A stretch of DNA of 64,000 nucleotides from Thermoascus crustaceus (taxonomy: Eukaryota; Ascomycota; Eurotiomycetes; Eurotiales; Thermoascaceae), in contig BCIC01000003.1 in the NCBI GenBank assembly GCA_001599835.1, positions 2,413,372 through 2,477,371 on the forward strand, given 5' to 3'. Both the position numbers and the translations under genes were made by a program. The notes under the pieces were generated by a model. That model was given only the letters and a program-made list of their open reading frames with translations. It was not told the origin of the DNA and searched no databases. Below are positions 1 to 12,171 of this stretch, piece after piece; the stretch's first letter is position 1; each line of letters begins with the position of its first letter.

Positions 1-123
1 TTCTTTTAGAGACACGTGCAATTTGAAGAATGATGGAAGAAGAGAACTATGAAGGGAACCCAGTCGAACCGTTCAAAGTAAGCTTGGATACACTAAAAGC
101 TAACGATCTCGACAGCTGGCCCT

Positions 124-3100
124 CTAACTCTGCTGCTGCTGCTGTTGCTTCCACCTTGGCACCCACTTCTGCGTGGTCTTCGGCTCTTCAGGCTTGTCTG
201 AAGCGGCAGCCGGAGTCTGCGTTCTGGAAGGTGGCTGGGCGGCGCTCGACTCACGGAGGGGACGGGGAACATAGCGGTCGGTAGAACCGTTAGCCGGAGA
301 AGCATCACGTGGAGTAAGGCCAGCAGCGGCAGCACGCTGGTGAGGAGGCACGTAGCCACCGGGCCTGCGGGGAAGCGTAGGTTCTTCCTTCGGTCCCTCG
401 GCGGCAGCCGCAGCCTCCTTTGCGGCCTGGCGTTCTCTCCAGCTCGGTCCAGCAGCACCGGTACGTGGAGCAAGGTTGAGTCGGGGAGCAGTACGCTCTT
501 CAGTACGGGTCGGTGGCTCGACAGGCGCAGCTGCAGGAGCAGCTGCAGGAGCAGCAGCGGGAGCAGCTTTACGGGCAGCGCGGCGAGCTTCTGCCTCTTC
601 TTCTCGCTGTCTCTGTCTGGCGGCAATTTCGTCGAGTTTCCTGTACAACGGGTTAGTTAATTGAAGAAGCAGGACTGTTACTTTCAAGGATGGAACTGAC
701 CTTCTCTCCTCCTCGCGCTGGGCCTTCTTCTCAGCCAGAATGCGTCTCTGTTCTTCTTCCCTGGCAATTCTCTCCTCCTCCTCGCGTCTAGCACGCTCCT
801 CTTCCTCCTTTCTGCGCCTCTCCTCAGCTTCGCGCTCCATCCTCTCGCGACGCTTACGCTCCTGGACCTCCTTGATACGCTGCTTCTTCTTGTTCTCAAA
901 TTCTCTCTCAGCAGCCTTGCGACGCTTCTCGAACTCCTCGTGACGCTTCTCCGTGAGCTCCTTGCGGAAACTGTTGAAGTGCGGCACCAAGCGGCTGAGG
1001 CGGTGCTTAAGAGCGACATCCTCCTTGTGCTTGCGCTCAGCCTCCTTCAACGTCTCCTCCTTGACCTTCTCGTAGAGTTCCATGTCACGCTTCTTCTGTG
1101 CCTCGTAGTCTTCCTGGATATGCTTGAGCTCCTCGCGACGGAAGGCTCGCTCCAGATGGTCGATACGCTTGGCAGTGATCTGGATGCGGTTGTTGAGTTC
1201 GTTCTTCTCCTTCTCCAGCTGGGCAAGTTTCATAGCACGGAGGCGGTTAGTGTCCAGCTCCTGGAGATCGATCTCGCCGATGTCGATACCCTTGACACCA
1301 CTCTTAAGCTCCTCCAGCTGCTTCTTCAGCTCCTGCTGGCGAATGCGGTCCTGCTCATCCTTCATTCTCTTCTTCTCTCGCTCCCTGTGCTCATCAAGGA
1401 GTCTCTGCTTCTCAGCCTCCTGGAGTTGCTGAGTCCGGATGCGCTTGCGGGTCTCCTCCTCCCTCTGCTTCCTCTGAAGAGCATCCGTGGCAGCCTCCTT
1501 CTTCTTCTCGATGATGACACGGCGAGCCAGAGTCTCCTCATGTTCCTTCTCAGCTCCTGCCTGGGCACGAGCCTGGGCAAGCTGCTTGGCCTGGACGCGT
1601 GCCTCGTTGTAAGACGGGTCAACGTACATGCAGGTGATGTGCAGAGTCTTGGCCAGACGGGTAAGCTGCAACCGAGCAATCTCCGCAGGAGTGTTCTGAA
1701 GACGCTGCACAGTGCCCACCTCGCTCTCTGCCGATCCAGCCGCACTTCCAGGGTGCAGGGCCTTGGCGGAGGAGAAGACATCGGAATCGAAGGTAAGAAC
1801 ACCGGAGACATGGTCAACGCGGATGGCAAGGTCACCCTTCTTGCAGCCGTTCATGATGAACTTCTCGATCGTGGATTTCGTGATCTGGAACGGGTCTGGG
1901 AACTGAGCGAGCTCGTAGACAAACTTGAGCTCGACAGACTCATAGACCTGAGACAGCTGCTGGAACAGACGGGTGAGGATGACCTGCTGCAGAGGCACAA
2001 CGTACTTCTCCATCTCTGGATCGGCACCGATCTGCTTGAGGATCGGGGTGATCTTCTTGCAGATAGACAGAGGGTGGAAGTCGACCTCCAGGATGTTGTA
2101 AAGATCACGGATCTCAGGGCGAGCACGCTTGAGCAGACCCTTGTTCAAGGCATCCTTGAAAAGGGCGGCCCGAGTTGGCGGCTGGGACATACCCAACAAG
2201 TTAGTGAGACGAGTGTTCTTGTTCTTGCGGACCTCGTCCACATCAACCAGCGCACCGCGGGAGCGGGAGGTGCTGATGACAGGGATGGAAAGGGCCGAGA
2301 GGAGAACAAACGAAGCAGCCTTGGTCATGTCGGCATCGGTGACAGAGGGGTTCTCCTTCTTGGTGCCCTGGCCAGCAGCGAGAGCGGCTGCGGACTGACG
2401 CAGCAGGTTGTAGTAGCGGTTCCAGGCGGCAGCATGGAAAAGGTAGTTCTCGCTGACGAGGAAGATTCGAGCAAGCTTTTCGTAGTAGTTCGCCATCATG
2501 ATGTTCTTCGCGGGACGCTTGCTGAGGCTCAGAAGAGTGTGAATGTCCTCCACACTGCGGAAAGCCTCCTGCCAGAGTTCCAGTTCCACAGCTACGTTCA
2601 GCTGCTGGAAGCGCGTGTCCAAGTGACGCTGAAGAGTGTCCGGGTCGCTCAGGTTGATAGCATGCATCTGGGCGGAGTACTTGGCAGCATTCTGGACATG
2701 GTTCCGGAGAAGCTCACAGAGTCTGCGGAACTCGGTCTTGCGGGTGTACTTCAAGCAGAACTGGAAGGCCTGCAGGGCGGTGGTCTGGTACATGACCTCG
2801 AGGCGCGCATTGTTCTTCAGGATTTCCAGAACGGTTCTGTAAGTCTCCCACAGGAACTTGAGCCAGGGAGTCACAACGGCGCGGTCGGTGCGGTCGCGAG
2901 ACTGCTCCCCGGACACAGTAGCGAGGAGGATAGTCTCCGGAGTCTCGATGGCTTCGAGATCCTCGACGTTGGAGGATGGTGCGGCCGACTCAAGGGAGGA
3001 CTGGATCTCGTCGGCTTTGGCCTGCGCCTCCGTAACCTTTTGCTCTGCAAGTTCGATGAACCTCTTGAGGACCAACTGTATCAAAAACACAGATAGTCAG

Positions 3101-3483
3101 CCTCTGTACACGGGGTACGTTGCCACACCTGAAGTTCACCTACCTCGATGCTTCCGACGTTGGTGTTCTGGGCGATATTCTTGTACTGATAGAGGCCATC
3201 CTTGGCAGACTTTCCCTTGCGGAGATCGACGCACAGCTCGACGAACAGCAGCATCACCGGCTCAAGGGAGGCAATAGGACTGCTACGAGTCCTCTTGGAG
3301 GTGACATGTTCGTGGAGGACCGTCAGAGCGGCGGGGGCCTGGCCCACGGCGATAAGTTCTTGGGCCCTCTGTACACACACCAGTGTCAGCTATCATCCTG
3401 CACACATGTTCCTTTTCACATAGCGCGTCGGAGGATCGTACCTTGAGGACATTTTCGGGCTTGATATGCGGTGGAGGAGGCAT
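124..3483 (-). CDS. tif32: Eukaryotic translation initiation factor 3 subunit A (eIF3a/Tif32)
   Basis: This is the largest scaffold subunit of eIF3, which binds the 40S ribosome and organises the pre-initiation complex in the cytoplasm. Four exons on the minus strand (3483-3442, 3368-3144, 3075-701, 640-124) join to 1052 residues. The ATG at 3483 has an ACC in front of it and opens with MPPPPHIKPENVLKV, typical of the family. The N-terminal half is helical with a PCI-type region; roughly residues 550-850 are a very charged coiled coil rich in Lys, Glu and Arg (the spectrin-like region); the C-terminus is Ala/Pro-rich and ends in a Trp-containing, Gln-rich tail. Introns 1 and 2 sit close to the start, and the third (700-641) is exactly 60 nt without a stop. 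Identification rests on the whole-protein pattern and length and is secure. The neighbouring G-gamma gene is divergent, with about 1.2 kb between the starts. Confidence 0.95.
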
Positions 3484-4677
3484 GGTGGGCAACCTGCCCC
3501 TTCGGACTGCGGTCTAGCGGGAACGAAGCACGGCCTTTTGACGGTGGCGGTTGAAGACCTCGACTCGACGCGGGCGAGATTCTCGAGGACAGGCGAGCAG
3601 CAGAAGTCGATAGCGGAGGTGCTCTACGACGCTGCTACTCGAGGGCCGGTGATGGACCTGTGCGTAATTTGGAGGTCGCGGCTGACTGGAGTTTGCGTCG
3701 TTGTGCGAGAATCGCGGGCGAAAAACCTAGGAGCGCCAGCGTTCCCACTTTAGCGCATAAGCGACTGCGGCGGGTATAGTCACGTGATCATCCCGCAGTC
3801 GACACAGAGCCTCAAAGGGCTGCTCACCGACTGAGAGCGGTTAGCAGACGCTGGCTAAGATCTTCGCCTTGCCGCCGTGCAGGGCAGAGGCGTCTATGCA
3901 GAGTCAAAGTCCGAGTCTCTTGACCGTACTGTAGGAGGAGATGTCGTCGGTTGCATGCCAGTACGTTGGTCGTTGGACAGGATTTCTTTGTACAACTATG
4001 CAGCAGGAGATCAGCTGCCAGGCGGCTTGAGGCTTGGCTCTGCCATGGACATTGTTGGAGAGGACAGCCGCTGCAGACAGACGGGCACTTGTACCTGTCG
4101 TGCTTCCATACGGTCGAAGTCTACCCCATCTACTCCGTACTCCATACTGCACAGCTAGGACGTCTTTGCCGTCTTGGATATGTCCATCACGTGTCGTCTG
4201 GCAGGCATCCGGCACACGTGACCCACAGCAGCGCCGGGCGTTTCGCAGGCCCGGGTTTCTGGGGCGGCGGCGCACCGGCCCCAGCGCGGCCGGCCAGGGG
4301 CTTCCCCTGTCTGTTTCGTTCTGCGCCCGCTCGCTGCGCTTTCGCGGCCTGCCTGACGCCCGGACCCAAAACGCCCTTTCATCTCCTCGTCGCCTTCGCT
4401 GGCTAAGAATACTCCCCTTCTGAAGACCTTGTCCCTGTCTTTCCTCACCACCGCCCNCCCCCCCCCCCCTCAAGTCACGGTCGCTCTCTCTTCTCTTCAT
4501 CATCACACTTTCCTTCTTAATCTTCTCTGTAGTTCAATTGTCTTCTCTATCTCCGTTCAGCACAGACTGCGACTCACTGCCCTGCCACGAAGCGTGCCCT
4601 TTTTTGTCTCCTGCTAGCCAGTCTGACTCTGAATTTCATCCGACGACGACCGACGACGGTGCCTCTCACCTGACAAG
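3484..4677. promoter_or_regulatory. Divergent intergenic region between eIF3a and the G-gamma gene
   Basis: About 1.2 kb separates the two divergent start codons. It holds no convincing gene; short open frames on both strands are unrelated to known proteins. The half next to the G-gamma gene (about 4380-4677) is a CT-rich leader with a run of C that includes an ambiguous base at 4457, as is common in front of highly expressed fungal genes. CACGTG-type words occur at about 3781-3786 and 4189-4218. Binding factors are not established from sequence. Confidence 0.5.
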
Positions 4678-5163
4678 ATGCCGACTCCGTACGAGATCCG
4701 ATCTGGGGGGGATGCGAAGAACAAGAAGCAGAGCATGGCAGATCTCAAGTATCGTCGCTTGACTGAGCTCAACAGCCGCCTTAAGGAGGATCTGGATCGT
4801 CCTCGCGTCAAAGTGTCCGAGGCTGCCATGTCGTAAGTCTCCCCTCGTATCTGCGCGGTCGTCCTCTTGCCCTATCTACCTGCCATCCATTTTCGCCCGC
4901 TATTCATCGCATATTAGCCTCAGGAGTCCTTGCTGACTGTTACTCCTTTCAAAGGCTCATAAACTACTGCAACAACACAAGAGACTTTATGGTTCCTTCT
5001 GTATGGGGTCAGGTATGTTGATTGGCTTCCTGCTCCTCGATCTGGAATACGGGGGCACGCGACGAACGCGACGAACACCAACACTAACCAATGCAACCAG
5101 GTTGACAAGCGTGAGGACCCGTACGCTCCTCAGCAGTCGAGCGGTTGCTGTACCGTCATGTAA
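4678..5163 (+). CDS. gpgA: Heterotrimeric G-protein gamma subunit
   Basis: This small gene is split over three exons (4678-4832, 4955-5012, 5101-5163), which join to 91 residues. The product should pair with G-beta (SfaD in Aspergillus) and anchor the dimer at the plasma membrane in pheromone, development and cAMP signalling. Evidence is the short helical body with the LKYRRLTELNSRLKEDL stretch, a NYCNNTRDFMVPSVWG motif typical of fungal gamma subunits, and a C-terminal CAAX box (Cys88-Thr-Val-Met) with a second Cys at 87, the usual farnesylation and palmitoylation pair. Both introns have GT..AG ends; the second has an ACTAACC branch site at about 5081. The start is the first ATG after a CT-rich leader. 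Because no exon exceeds 160 nt, ORF scanning alone would miss this gene. Confidence 0.95.
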
Positions 5164-8100
5164 CGGCCTCATGATCATTGGACGTCTTTTTCTACTCGAC
5201 CGACTTGGTCTTCTTTTTTTGTCTATTTTCCATCATACCTCGATGACGTCTTCCCGTATCCGAATCCTCCCAGCATGCTCGCATCGCCTCCTTTTTCTTC
5301 CTCATCACGACCTTACACAACCATACCGACCACGACTGGATTGGATTTCGACCGGGAGTTCCACGACGACGGGACGGGGTGTTTGTTAATTGGAGGGGAA
5401 TGCGATGCTTCTCCACGAAACTTCCGAGACGCCGATCGATTAATACAACACCCCATCTATCTGGAACTACTAGCGCGATTTTTATATTACAACTTTTCCT
5501 TCGACGCACTAGAGGATGCTCTCTATCTTTTATTCTTCTCTTCTACCCCCGACGTTCACCGATCGAATTTTTAAAAAATTTATTTCCTTTGTCTCAATGG
5601 TATCTGATCCGCCAGTTTTTCGCTTTTCCAAAATCTCACAGGGCAGTCTGCAGGGAGGTTTGCGATGTCGATTCCGCCTTTTTCTTCGGCAAACATCTTT
5701 TTTTATTTTATTCCCCCTTTTTCTACCATGTAAAATATCTTAGTACATTCTGCTGTGTTGGAGGAGACCCGCGCACCACGACCAACAATACTAGTTAATA
5801 CCCGGAACAAGAAATATTCCCCGTCACAGATAGCTTGAATAACAGATTCGTAGGTTGTCACATTCCATCCTGATCCAGCTTGAAACTGTGTAGTTTTGTT
5901 CCTGTAACATGATCGGCTATCGATCCGTAACATGTTTCTGTTTTCAAAACGGCCTCCAGGGGGTACTTTTGCTCTTCAGCCTCCCTAAGCCTCCCGTAGG
6001 AATGAAAGAATGGGGCTATGGTCGCGAATGGGGCCGGAGTTCGGCGCAGTGACCGCACCGCGCCGGCGCGAGCGACTCCCCCTGCGCAAGTCAACGGTCG
6101 CCGGCCCCTTTTCAACACCCCCTAGAATCTAGAGAGAACATTCCCTATGCCGCTGAGCAGCTGTTGATCAGGGCATATTCTACTATTATTCACCTCCATT
6201 CAGACTTGCGATGCCCCTCATTCGAAGTCGCATGGCATATTATATTCACTTGTTTCAATAGCTGCACATAAAGTACCTCTTTGTCCCCTAGCTTCCCTCG
6301 GTGGCGTTCTTTTTTTTCCCTCTTCTTTTTTCCCTGCCCCGTCAGAAAGTCCCGCCCATCTCCGTACTAATTTAGGGTATATCCCCGAGCGCCGGCGTTT
6401 CTTGGCAACTTTCTTGTCAATCATTGCAGCTGACATATCGACTCGTTTCGAAGCATGATGATGATATGATGTCGATGGTGGTTTTGAAAAATCAAAAACC
6501 TGATATCTATCCGTAGCTAACTAACTTACTCCGCTCCCGCTCCCGTTCCGGCTCTCGGGCCTTCATGCGTTCCAACTCCCGTGCGTTATTCCATTAAGTT
6601 TGGAACCTTTTGATCCGCAGTGGGGTGTTACGTATCTACTCCGTGCTATACATAGAGGAGGGGCAATCGATATATTGTGACTGATCCGATGCATTGACTT
6701 GATGGAGACTTACGTGTGTGCTATATATCGGTTATTTCGGTACCTAGCTACCTAACTACTCTTCTTTTTCCTCTTTCGGAGAAAGACTTCAAGAATATTC
6801 ACTGCCTGATCTAGTGAATCTTGATGGTCTATGAGAATTTTCTTTTTATCTATAACGTGCTAGCACTTACTTCTTAGCCGCCCGCAGGCTCGGCATATAT
6901 ATATGCATATCCTAATTTCTATTTATATATTTGGATGAACTCCAGCGTTCTTTCCCCTTCTCAGTCCTCAAGAACCAGATTCTCACTGTCAAGATGAATC
7001 TGTTCTGACCAATATCCTTCCTTTTTTACTATGTCGCCGGGTCTAGAATTCAATTCTGTCTAATCTAGTGAATTCGATTCTATGCGAGTGATATACTTAT
7101 TTATCCCTTCACTCCGACTATAACTACTAAGTACTGTGGGCCCTTCCATGGTCCAGCTTTAGCTTTTTCAACGGCACTTCAGTATTGACCCGTCAACTAA
7201 ATGCCAAGCTGTGTGCGGGGGTGAGATGTCTACTGAAGATCACCTATTATTACTTACCTTTAGAGAGCTGTTATAAATGCCAGTCCAATTGCACGAATGA
7301 TCCCTAGGCTCCAGCTTTGCTACTAATGCCGCAGGCGAATGTTGTATCTTCCTATCAGCCCCTTTTACCGAATTTCTTCCATTTTGGAAGCACTGAGCAG
7401 TACGAAGCGAACCACGCAAGAGTCACTATCTGCCCTAGCCGGGTTTATGATCATCACCTAGATACCGGCTAAAAAGATATGAACAACCGCTCCGTAGGAG
7501 AGCACTCCGATTTTACAAGAGGACATTGATATATCCGTGTAATCTACTTGCTATTTATTATCCACAGCCAGCAAGCCACGCTGCACCGATTCAATCCACT
7601 CCTTCAGAGTCTTCTTGGATCTAGGTCAAGTCAATTGAAACATTGACACATTCATAGTTCTTATCTTTCTATATATTCTACATTTAACCAACTTGCCAAA
7701 GAGGACTGACTATGACATCCCCATCGCAACTTTCATCGACCGCAGCGCAAGCACGCCACTCGGAATGGTTTGATAGCACACAGATTAATTTGGTAATCAT
7801 TCTTTTTACTCTTGTGTATCGTTCAGTGTCAGGTTAAATTGAATAGAATTTATTTATTCCTCTGTTCAAGTATTACATACACCAATGGACCATCGCACCT
7901 GCTGATATCCCATACCTCCCATCCTTTATGCCTAAAGAATGATCCTTTCCTCCTTATCACTTGGATTTGAACCCCACATATGACAGCAGACTCCTAGAAA
8001 CAGAATCAAATTGAATTATTTGAATGGTTCAATCGGGCCTCCTTCATTTGAATGGACCATTGGGTGGTCGTCAGCGTGAAGACAGAAAAGTACCTACTCT

Positions 8101-10726
8101 CTGGATGGATGGCCTCAAAAAAAAAGGTAATGGAGAGTTGGGCAGTACAGAGGACCTGACTGGTGCCGTTTGACATATTGCTCAATATCACTAAGGTGGT
8201 GTCAGCCTATAGGGACGACTAATCATTCTGAGCCAATGGCTCACTTGAAGGGATCGCATTATAAGTGGCGCTGTTTGGAAAAAATTTCACTGTGTGATCG
8301 GATATATCGTCCAGGGAGCAAAAGAAGTCCCCTTTAAAAAAAATACTTTCCTTAAAAGCATACATGGATGACGCACGCGCCCTTCTGGAGCCACCTGCAA
8401 CTGGCTGGTCCAACTGTTTGTTTTTCAGAAAATCTATCAAAGCTTGATTCCAGAGTTCCACAAGATCGATTCTTGGAAAGAAGGGTGAAAGGAGCCAAGT
8501 CGTCATCAATTTCTTGCATTGCCTCAACTTACAACAGCTCATAAAACGAGAGGTAGGTATGTTGTACAGTACATAAGGATTCGACTTTCCACAAGCAGAC
8601 GGACTCCATATTGGGTCTTTATGTGGGCACGGCCATCCATGATAAGTTCCACTTGGAGAAGAATAAGGACACAGCGATACCGACTCTCCTTCTGTTCCCT
8701 AAAAAAGGGGGCCTGTACAGGTGGATGATGTCAGGTACTGGACAAATCAATCTCAAACCCCCAGCCCTTTTAGTCAGACTAGGAATTGTGGACCCACAGA
8801 AACTCATCACACTGCAGCTGAGAAGCTTAGAACTACAAAAAGAGATTCATGGGTAGTGGATGAAAGAACAGGCAGTTTATTATTTGAATCCAAGCGGTTC
8901 TCAGGGTATGAGGTCCGCAGAATCTGGAGGACAATCAAAGCTGACTACCGATAGCTGAGCTCATATATTTCTTTTTTCCCGGAACCCAAAGGGCTTTCAG
9001 GATGAGAAATCCGGCTATAGACGCCCGTTGAGCCGCAGCCGAAAGCGGCCCTGTACATGGCGCTGTTGCTGAACCTAAAAGACTCCAAAATGCAATAAAG
9101 CGTGTTGTATGTACTTCCCAAGCCCAAAGTTGACCAGTACTTCCGAGACAGATTAAACGACGCCAGAAATTCGGAAGACATGTGGCATTTCGCGCAGCTA
9201 AAAGCTGCAGTTCTTCCTTTATGATAGACCCCCAATCCCTCTCAAACTCTGCCGTGCAAGACAAGGTCAGAAAAAGACTGACTATAGCTGGCCGCTCATG
9301 ACTGAAATAGAAATCGTTATCAATACCCAGTGTCGATCCAACGTTCTAATCAATAAAGGCAAGGGACAAACCTAGTCGTGGGATGTGGTGAACACTTATA
9401 TATACATGGTTACCGGAACGCAGCAGTTGTATTGTGTGAAAGTTAGATGATTATGATTCTAATATGATATTAACCCAGATCGAATCTGAGCGCTGGGATA
9501 AAGCTCCAGGAGTATTACATAATTGGAGAGGATATCCGAGAGATGCCAGAAACCGATCTTATTATCCATCGGATTGATCCAATATACCCAGGAATGTATC
9601 GAAATCTTCAAAGTCTTTGACACACGCCAGAGGGGATAGCATGACAACTTGAAAATATTCCAAATATGGTTCACGCCGGGATCCTCAAGAAAGAAATCTC
9701 GCCGTGGAGTTCGAAAAACTAGGTAAATTCCCGAGAAGAATCTAGTGGTGGATTGAGGACGGCTTCAACTGGGTCCATGACACATCGGTGCCCGTCGCCT
9801 CCTCGGCCGCAGCTGTGGGAAACAACACGCTGGGCGTGCATAGCGCGATTTTCACGCGATAAGCATGAAGGGGGCGTTCTCAGGCCTTCTATCCTCCTTC
9901 TCAGGGGTAGATGCAGGGAATATCTCCAATGACCACCAAACCTGGTATAACCATGAAGGGAGAAGAATCTGAGAATACCGTCTCATATACTCAGACAGCT
10001 ACAGATGAAGAATAAAGTGAAGTAAAAAAGCTGGATAAAGACGCAGTAAATAACTAACCCTCAAAACAGCCAATGAGCGAGTGGACCGGTCATCAAATTG
10101 CTCTGAAGGCCGGGTTTACATTAGATGAGTTTGAAGCATATATTGACTGTTACCGACCGCTACTTTCCAGTGAAGGACTCTGAGAAAATACATGCCAGTG
10201 TAGAGGTCAAAGGGGGCATATAGGAAGGACCGCTGCATCTTAAACTTCACGACGCAGGAGGCAGCAGAGATGGTTGGGTGGATTATCGATGGAAGAAACA
10301 TGACACTTCTCTTTCCCGTTCTACCATATGATCTTAAAGAGCCAATTGAGAGGGTCCTGTTGCTCCAGTACGAAGAGATCATCCAAACTGCACTTCTCTT
10401 CTCTCTGTTAAGTCTTACAAAGGTGACACATCATGATCAATTACAAGTGGAGTGAATTCAATAAAATGCGGAAATGTCGAGTCCCACGTTTCAGAAACGA
10501 AATTCCATAATCCCATAATCCTGACTCATCTTTCTTGATGATATTTATGTTGGACAATTCCAAGAAGGCATCGGGTGGTAAGCGGGTTAGGAAACAATCC
10601 AAGGTGTTCCAGCATCTATTCCTAATACCTGTATTTATAATGACATCATAATGAATTACTTAAATCTGGTACAATGTATAGCGGTAGGTCCGTATATGAA
10701 AAAAATAGACGGGCCAACGGCTGAAT
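5164..10726. other. Gene-poor, AT-rich intergenic stretch of about 5.5 kb
   Basis: The first 600 nt downstream of the G-gamma stop are a T-rich 3' flank. Beyond it I see no ORF with family features or consistent splice joins. Short open frames, for example 8542-8219 and 9264-8935 on the minus strand and 8611-8856 on the plus strand, are not recognisable and are interrupted soon by stops. Base composition is visibly richer in A and T than in the genes around it, with many oligo-A and oligo-T runs. A small GC-rich island lies at about 6030-6105. Worn-out transposon or gene remains are possible, but no terminal repeats or transposase motifs could be pointed to by eye. Confidence 0.5.
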
Positions 10727-11739
10727 TTACATGTGGGCAGTAGCTTTTCGTTCGGAATTGAAATAGTCGCTGCACCGGATGACCAGCATCCCCGTATCTT
10801 CATCGATGTGCGCGTGGAGGAGGCGTGCTTGCTTTTGACCACTAAGTGACAGCATCAAAACCTGTCGAGTTGAGGTCAGTGAGTATTTAGAAGTTCAAGA
10901 CACGCGAAGGACCATGCATCTACTACTTACTAGAGCTTGGTTATGCCCCTTGAACTCATCTTGGCGTAGACGGATCCTCATACCCCGAACGATTGGCATC
11001 AACTCCCCATACATGAGCCCATTTGCCAACGATATCGTGGCAACCGACCGTCACAAGATGGGGTACGCCAGAGCTCTCCTGCTCTTGAAGGTATACAGTG
11101 CTCCAGCCGTCGCCCATGTAACCTTCCATTTCACCCAGAAGGGGATCTATGTCTTCCACTCTTTCTTCCATTCCGCCACTGAGAACGTCTTAGCGAGATG
11201 TACTTGAAAGCTGTCACGGCTAAAGGTCGCCTAGATTTAGTTTACTTTACTCTAGTCCAGCCAGTGATATCTTCGAGGCCAAACCAGTACATAGGCATGT
11301 TCTTTCTGGGGACACTGCTAATGTCTGACTCGATGATGTTCCAAATCTCTCGTGTGCACTGTGAGGGGCTGAGGGCAAGCTGCTGTATGAGATCAAGTCT
11401 GTCCGGAAACTTTGCAGCCTCGGCGTCAAAGTCATGGTAACGCAGAATATATGGGTCCTCTCCAAGGTCTCGTTGTAGTTGTTCTTGACCAATAGGATGT
11501 GCATCCAGGGTCGCTTGTGTGACAGGTTCGAAGAAATGTGGATTAAAGGCTGGTTTGTCCTCATTGTCCATCACGAATGAATCACGTTTTATACCGAGAT
11601 TTTCGAGTTCTTGGTCCGTGAATTCTACCCTGTCTGAAAACTCTTTGATGGTGTCCCATAGCCGCTGGACCGCGTCTCGCGTCGATGGACCAGATGGACC
11701 CGATGGACCGGCCGTTTGAGGAAGAGGTTCCGGGTGCAT
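10727..11739 (-). pseudogene. Three-exon gene of unknown family with two in-frame stop codons
   Basis: A minus-strand model with exons 11739-11251, 11188-10931 and 10861-10727 joins to 294 codons; all introns are 62-69 nt with GT..AG ends and all joins are phase 0. Exon 1 (163 codons, from the ATG at 11739) is fully open, with a PSGPSGPSTRD linker and a long acidic helical part. Exon 2 carries a TAG at 11149-11147 and a TGA at 11053-11051, yet reads as a plausible protein before, between and after them (WKKEW, IPFWVKWKVTW, SLANGLMYGELMPIVRG). Exon 3 ends in a normal TAA at 10729-10727. I do not recognise the family. A single large intron skipping both stops (donor about 11183, acceptor about 11004) is an alternative that would rescue the gene. 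If real, the breaks mean a truncated 176-residue product. Confidence 0.55.
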
Positions 11740-12171
11740 TTTGATGAAGAGAGCTGCTGAATGAGGCTTTGTCCTTTTTTTTGTGGGTACAACTGTCGAA
11801 AAGGAAAGTGATTTATGGTACACTACAATCTGAAAGGGAAATGAGCAAGGGCAAGAGGTGGCTGTCATGTGCAGCTGAAAAGAGGTAAATGCCAGTTGGG
11901 GAATCCGGTCAACAAATTAATGCAGAAACACTCCTTTCGTGTTTTGCTGCCTATATATGAAAATTCACATGTAGATCGAAATGGTTGGCAGAGCTGTGCG
12001 TGCGCCTTTTGCGGATAGTAGCGGACCGCTATTAATTTCGGAGCGGTGATGCTGTGTTCCATGTGTCTACATCTACCTACTATACCTTATTGTATTGTAA
12101 CACCATTAACCATGCTCTTTGTGAATAGGATATTTCCAAAACCAAGGTCGATTTCTACTTTACCCCATCCA
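11740..12171. other. Intergenic spacer between two minus-strand accessory loci
   Basis: This is the presumed promoter of the broken gene to its left and the 3' flank of the DUF7730-like fragment to its right. It is AT-rich in places, and I see no gene or defined signal in it. Confidence 0.4.

Noticed and set aside
940..3096. 718-codon open frame on the plus strand
   Set aside because: It is the exact antisense of eIF3a exon 3 and has only low-complexity Leu-rich content, the usual mirror of a strongly biased coding strand.
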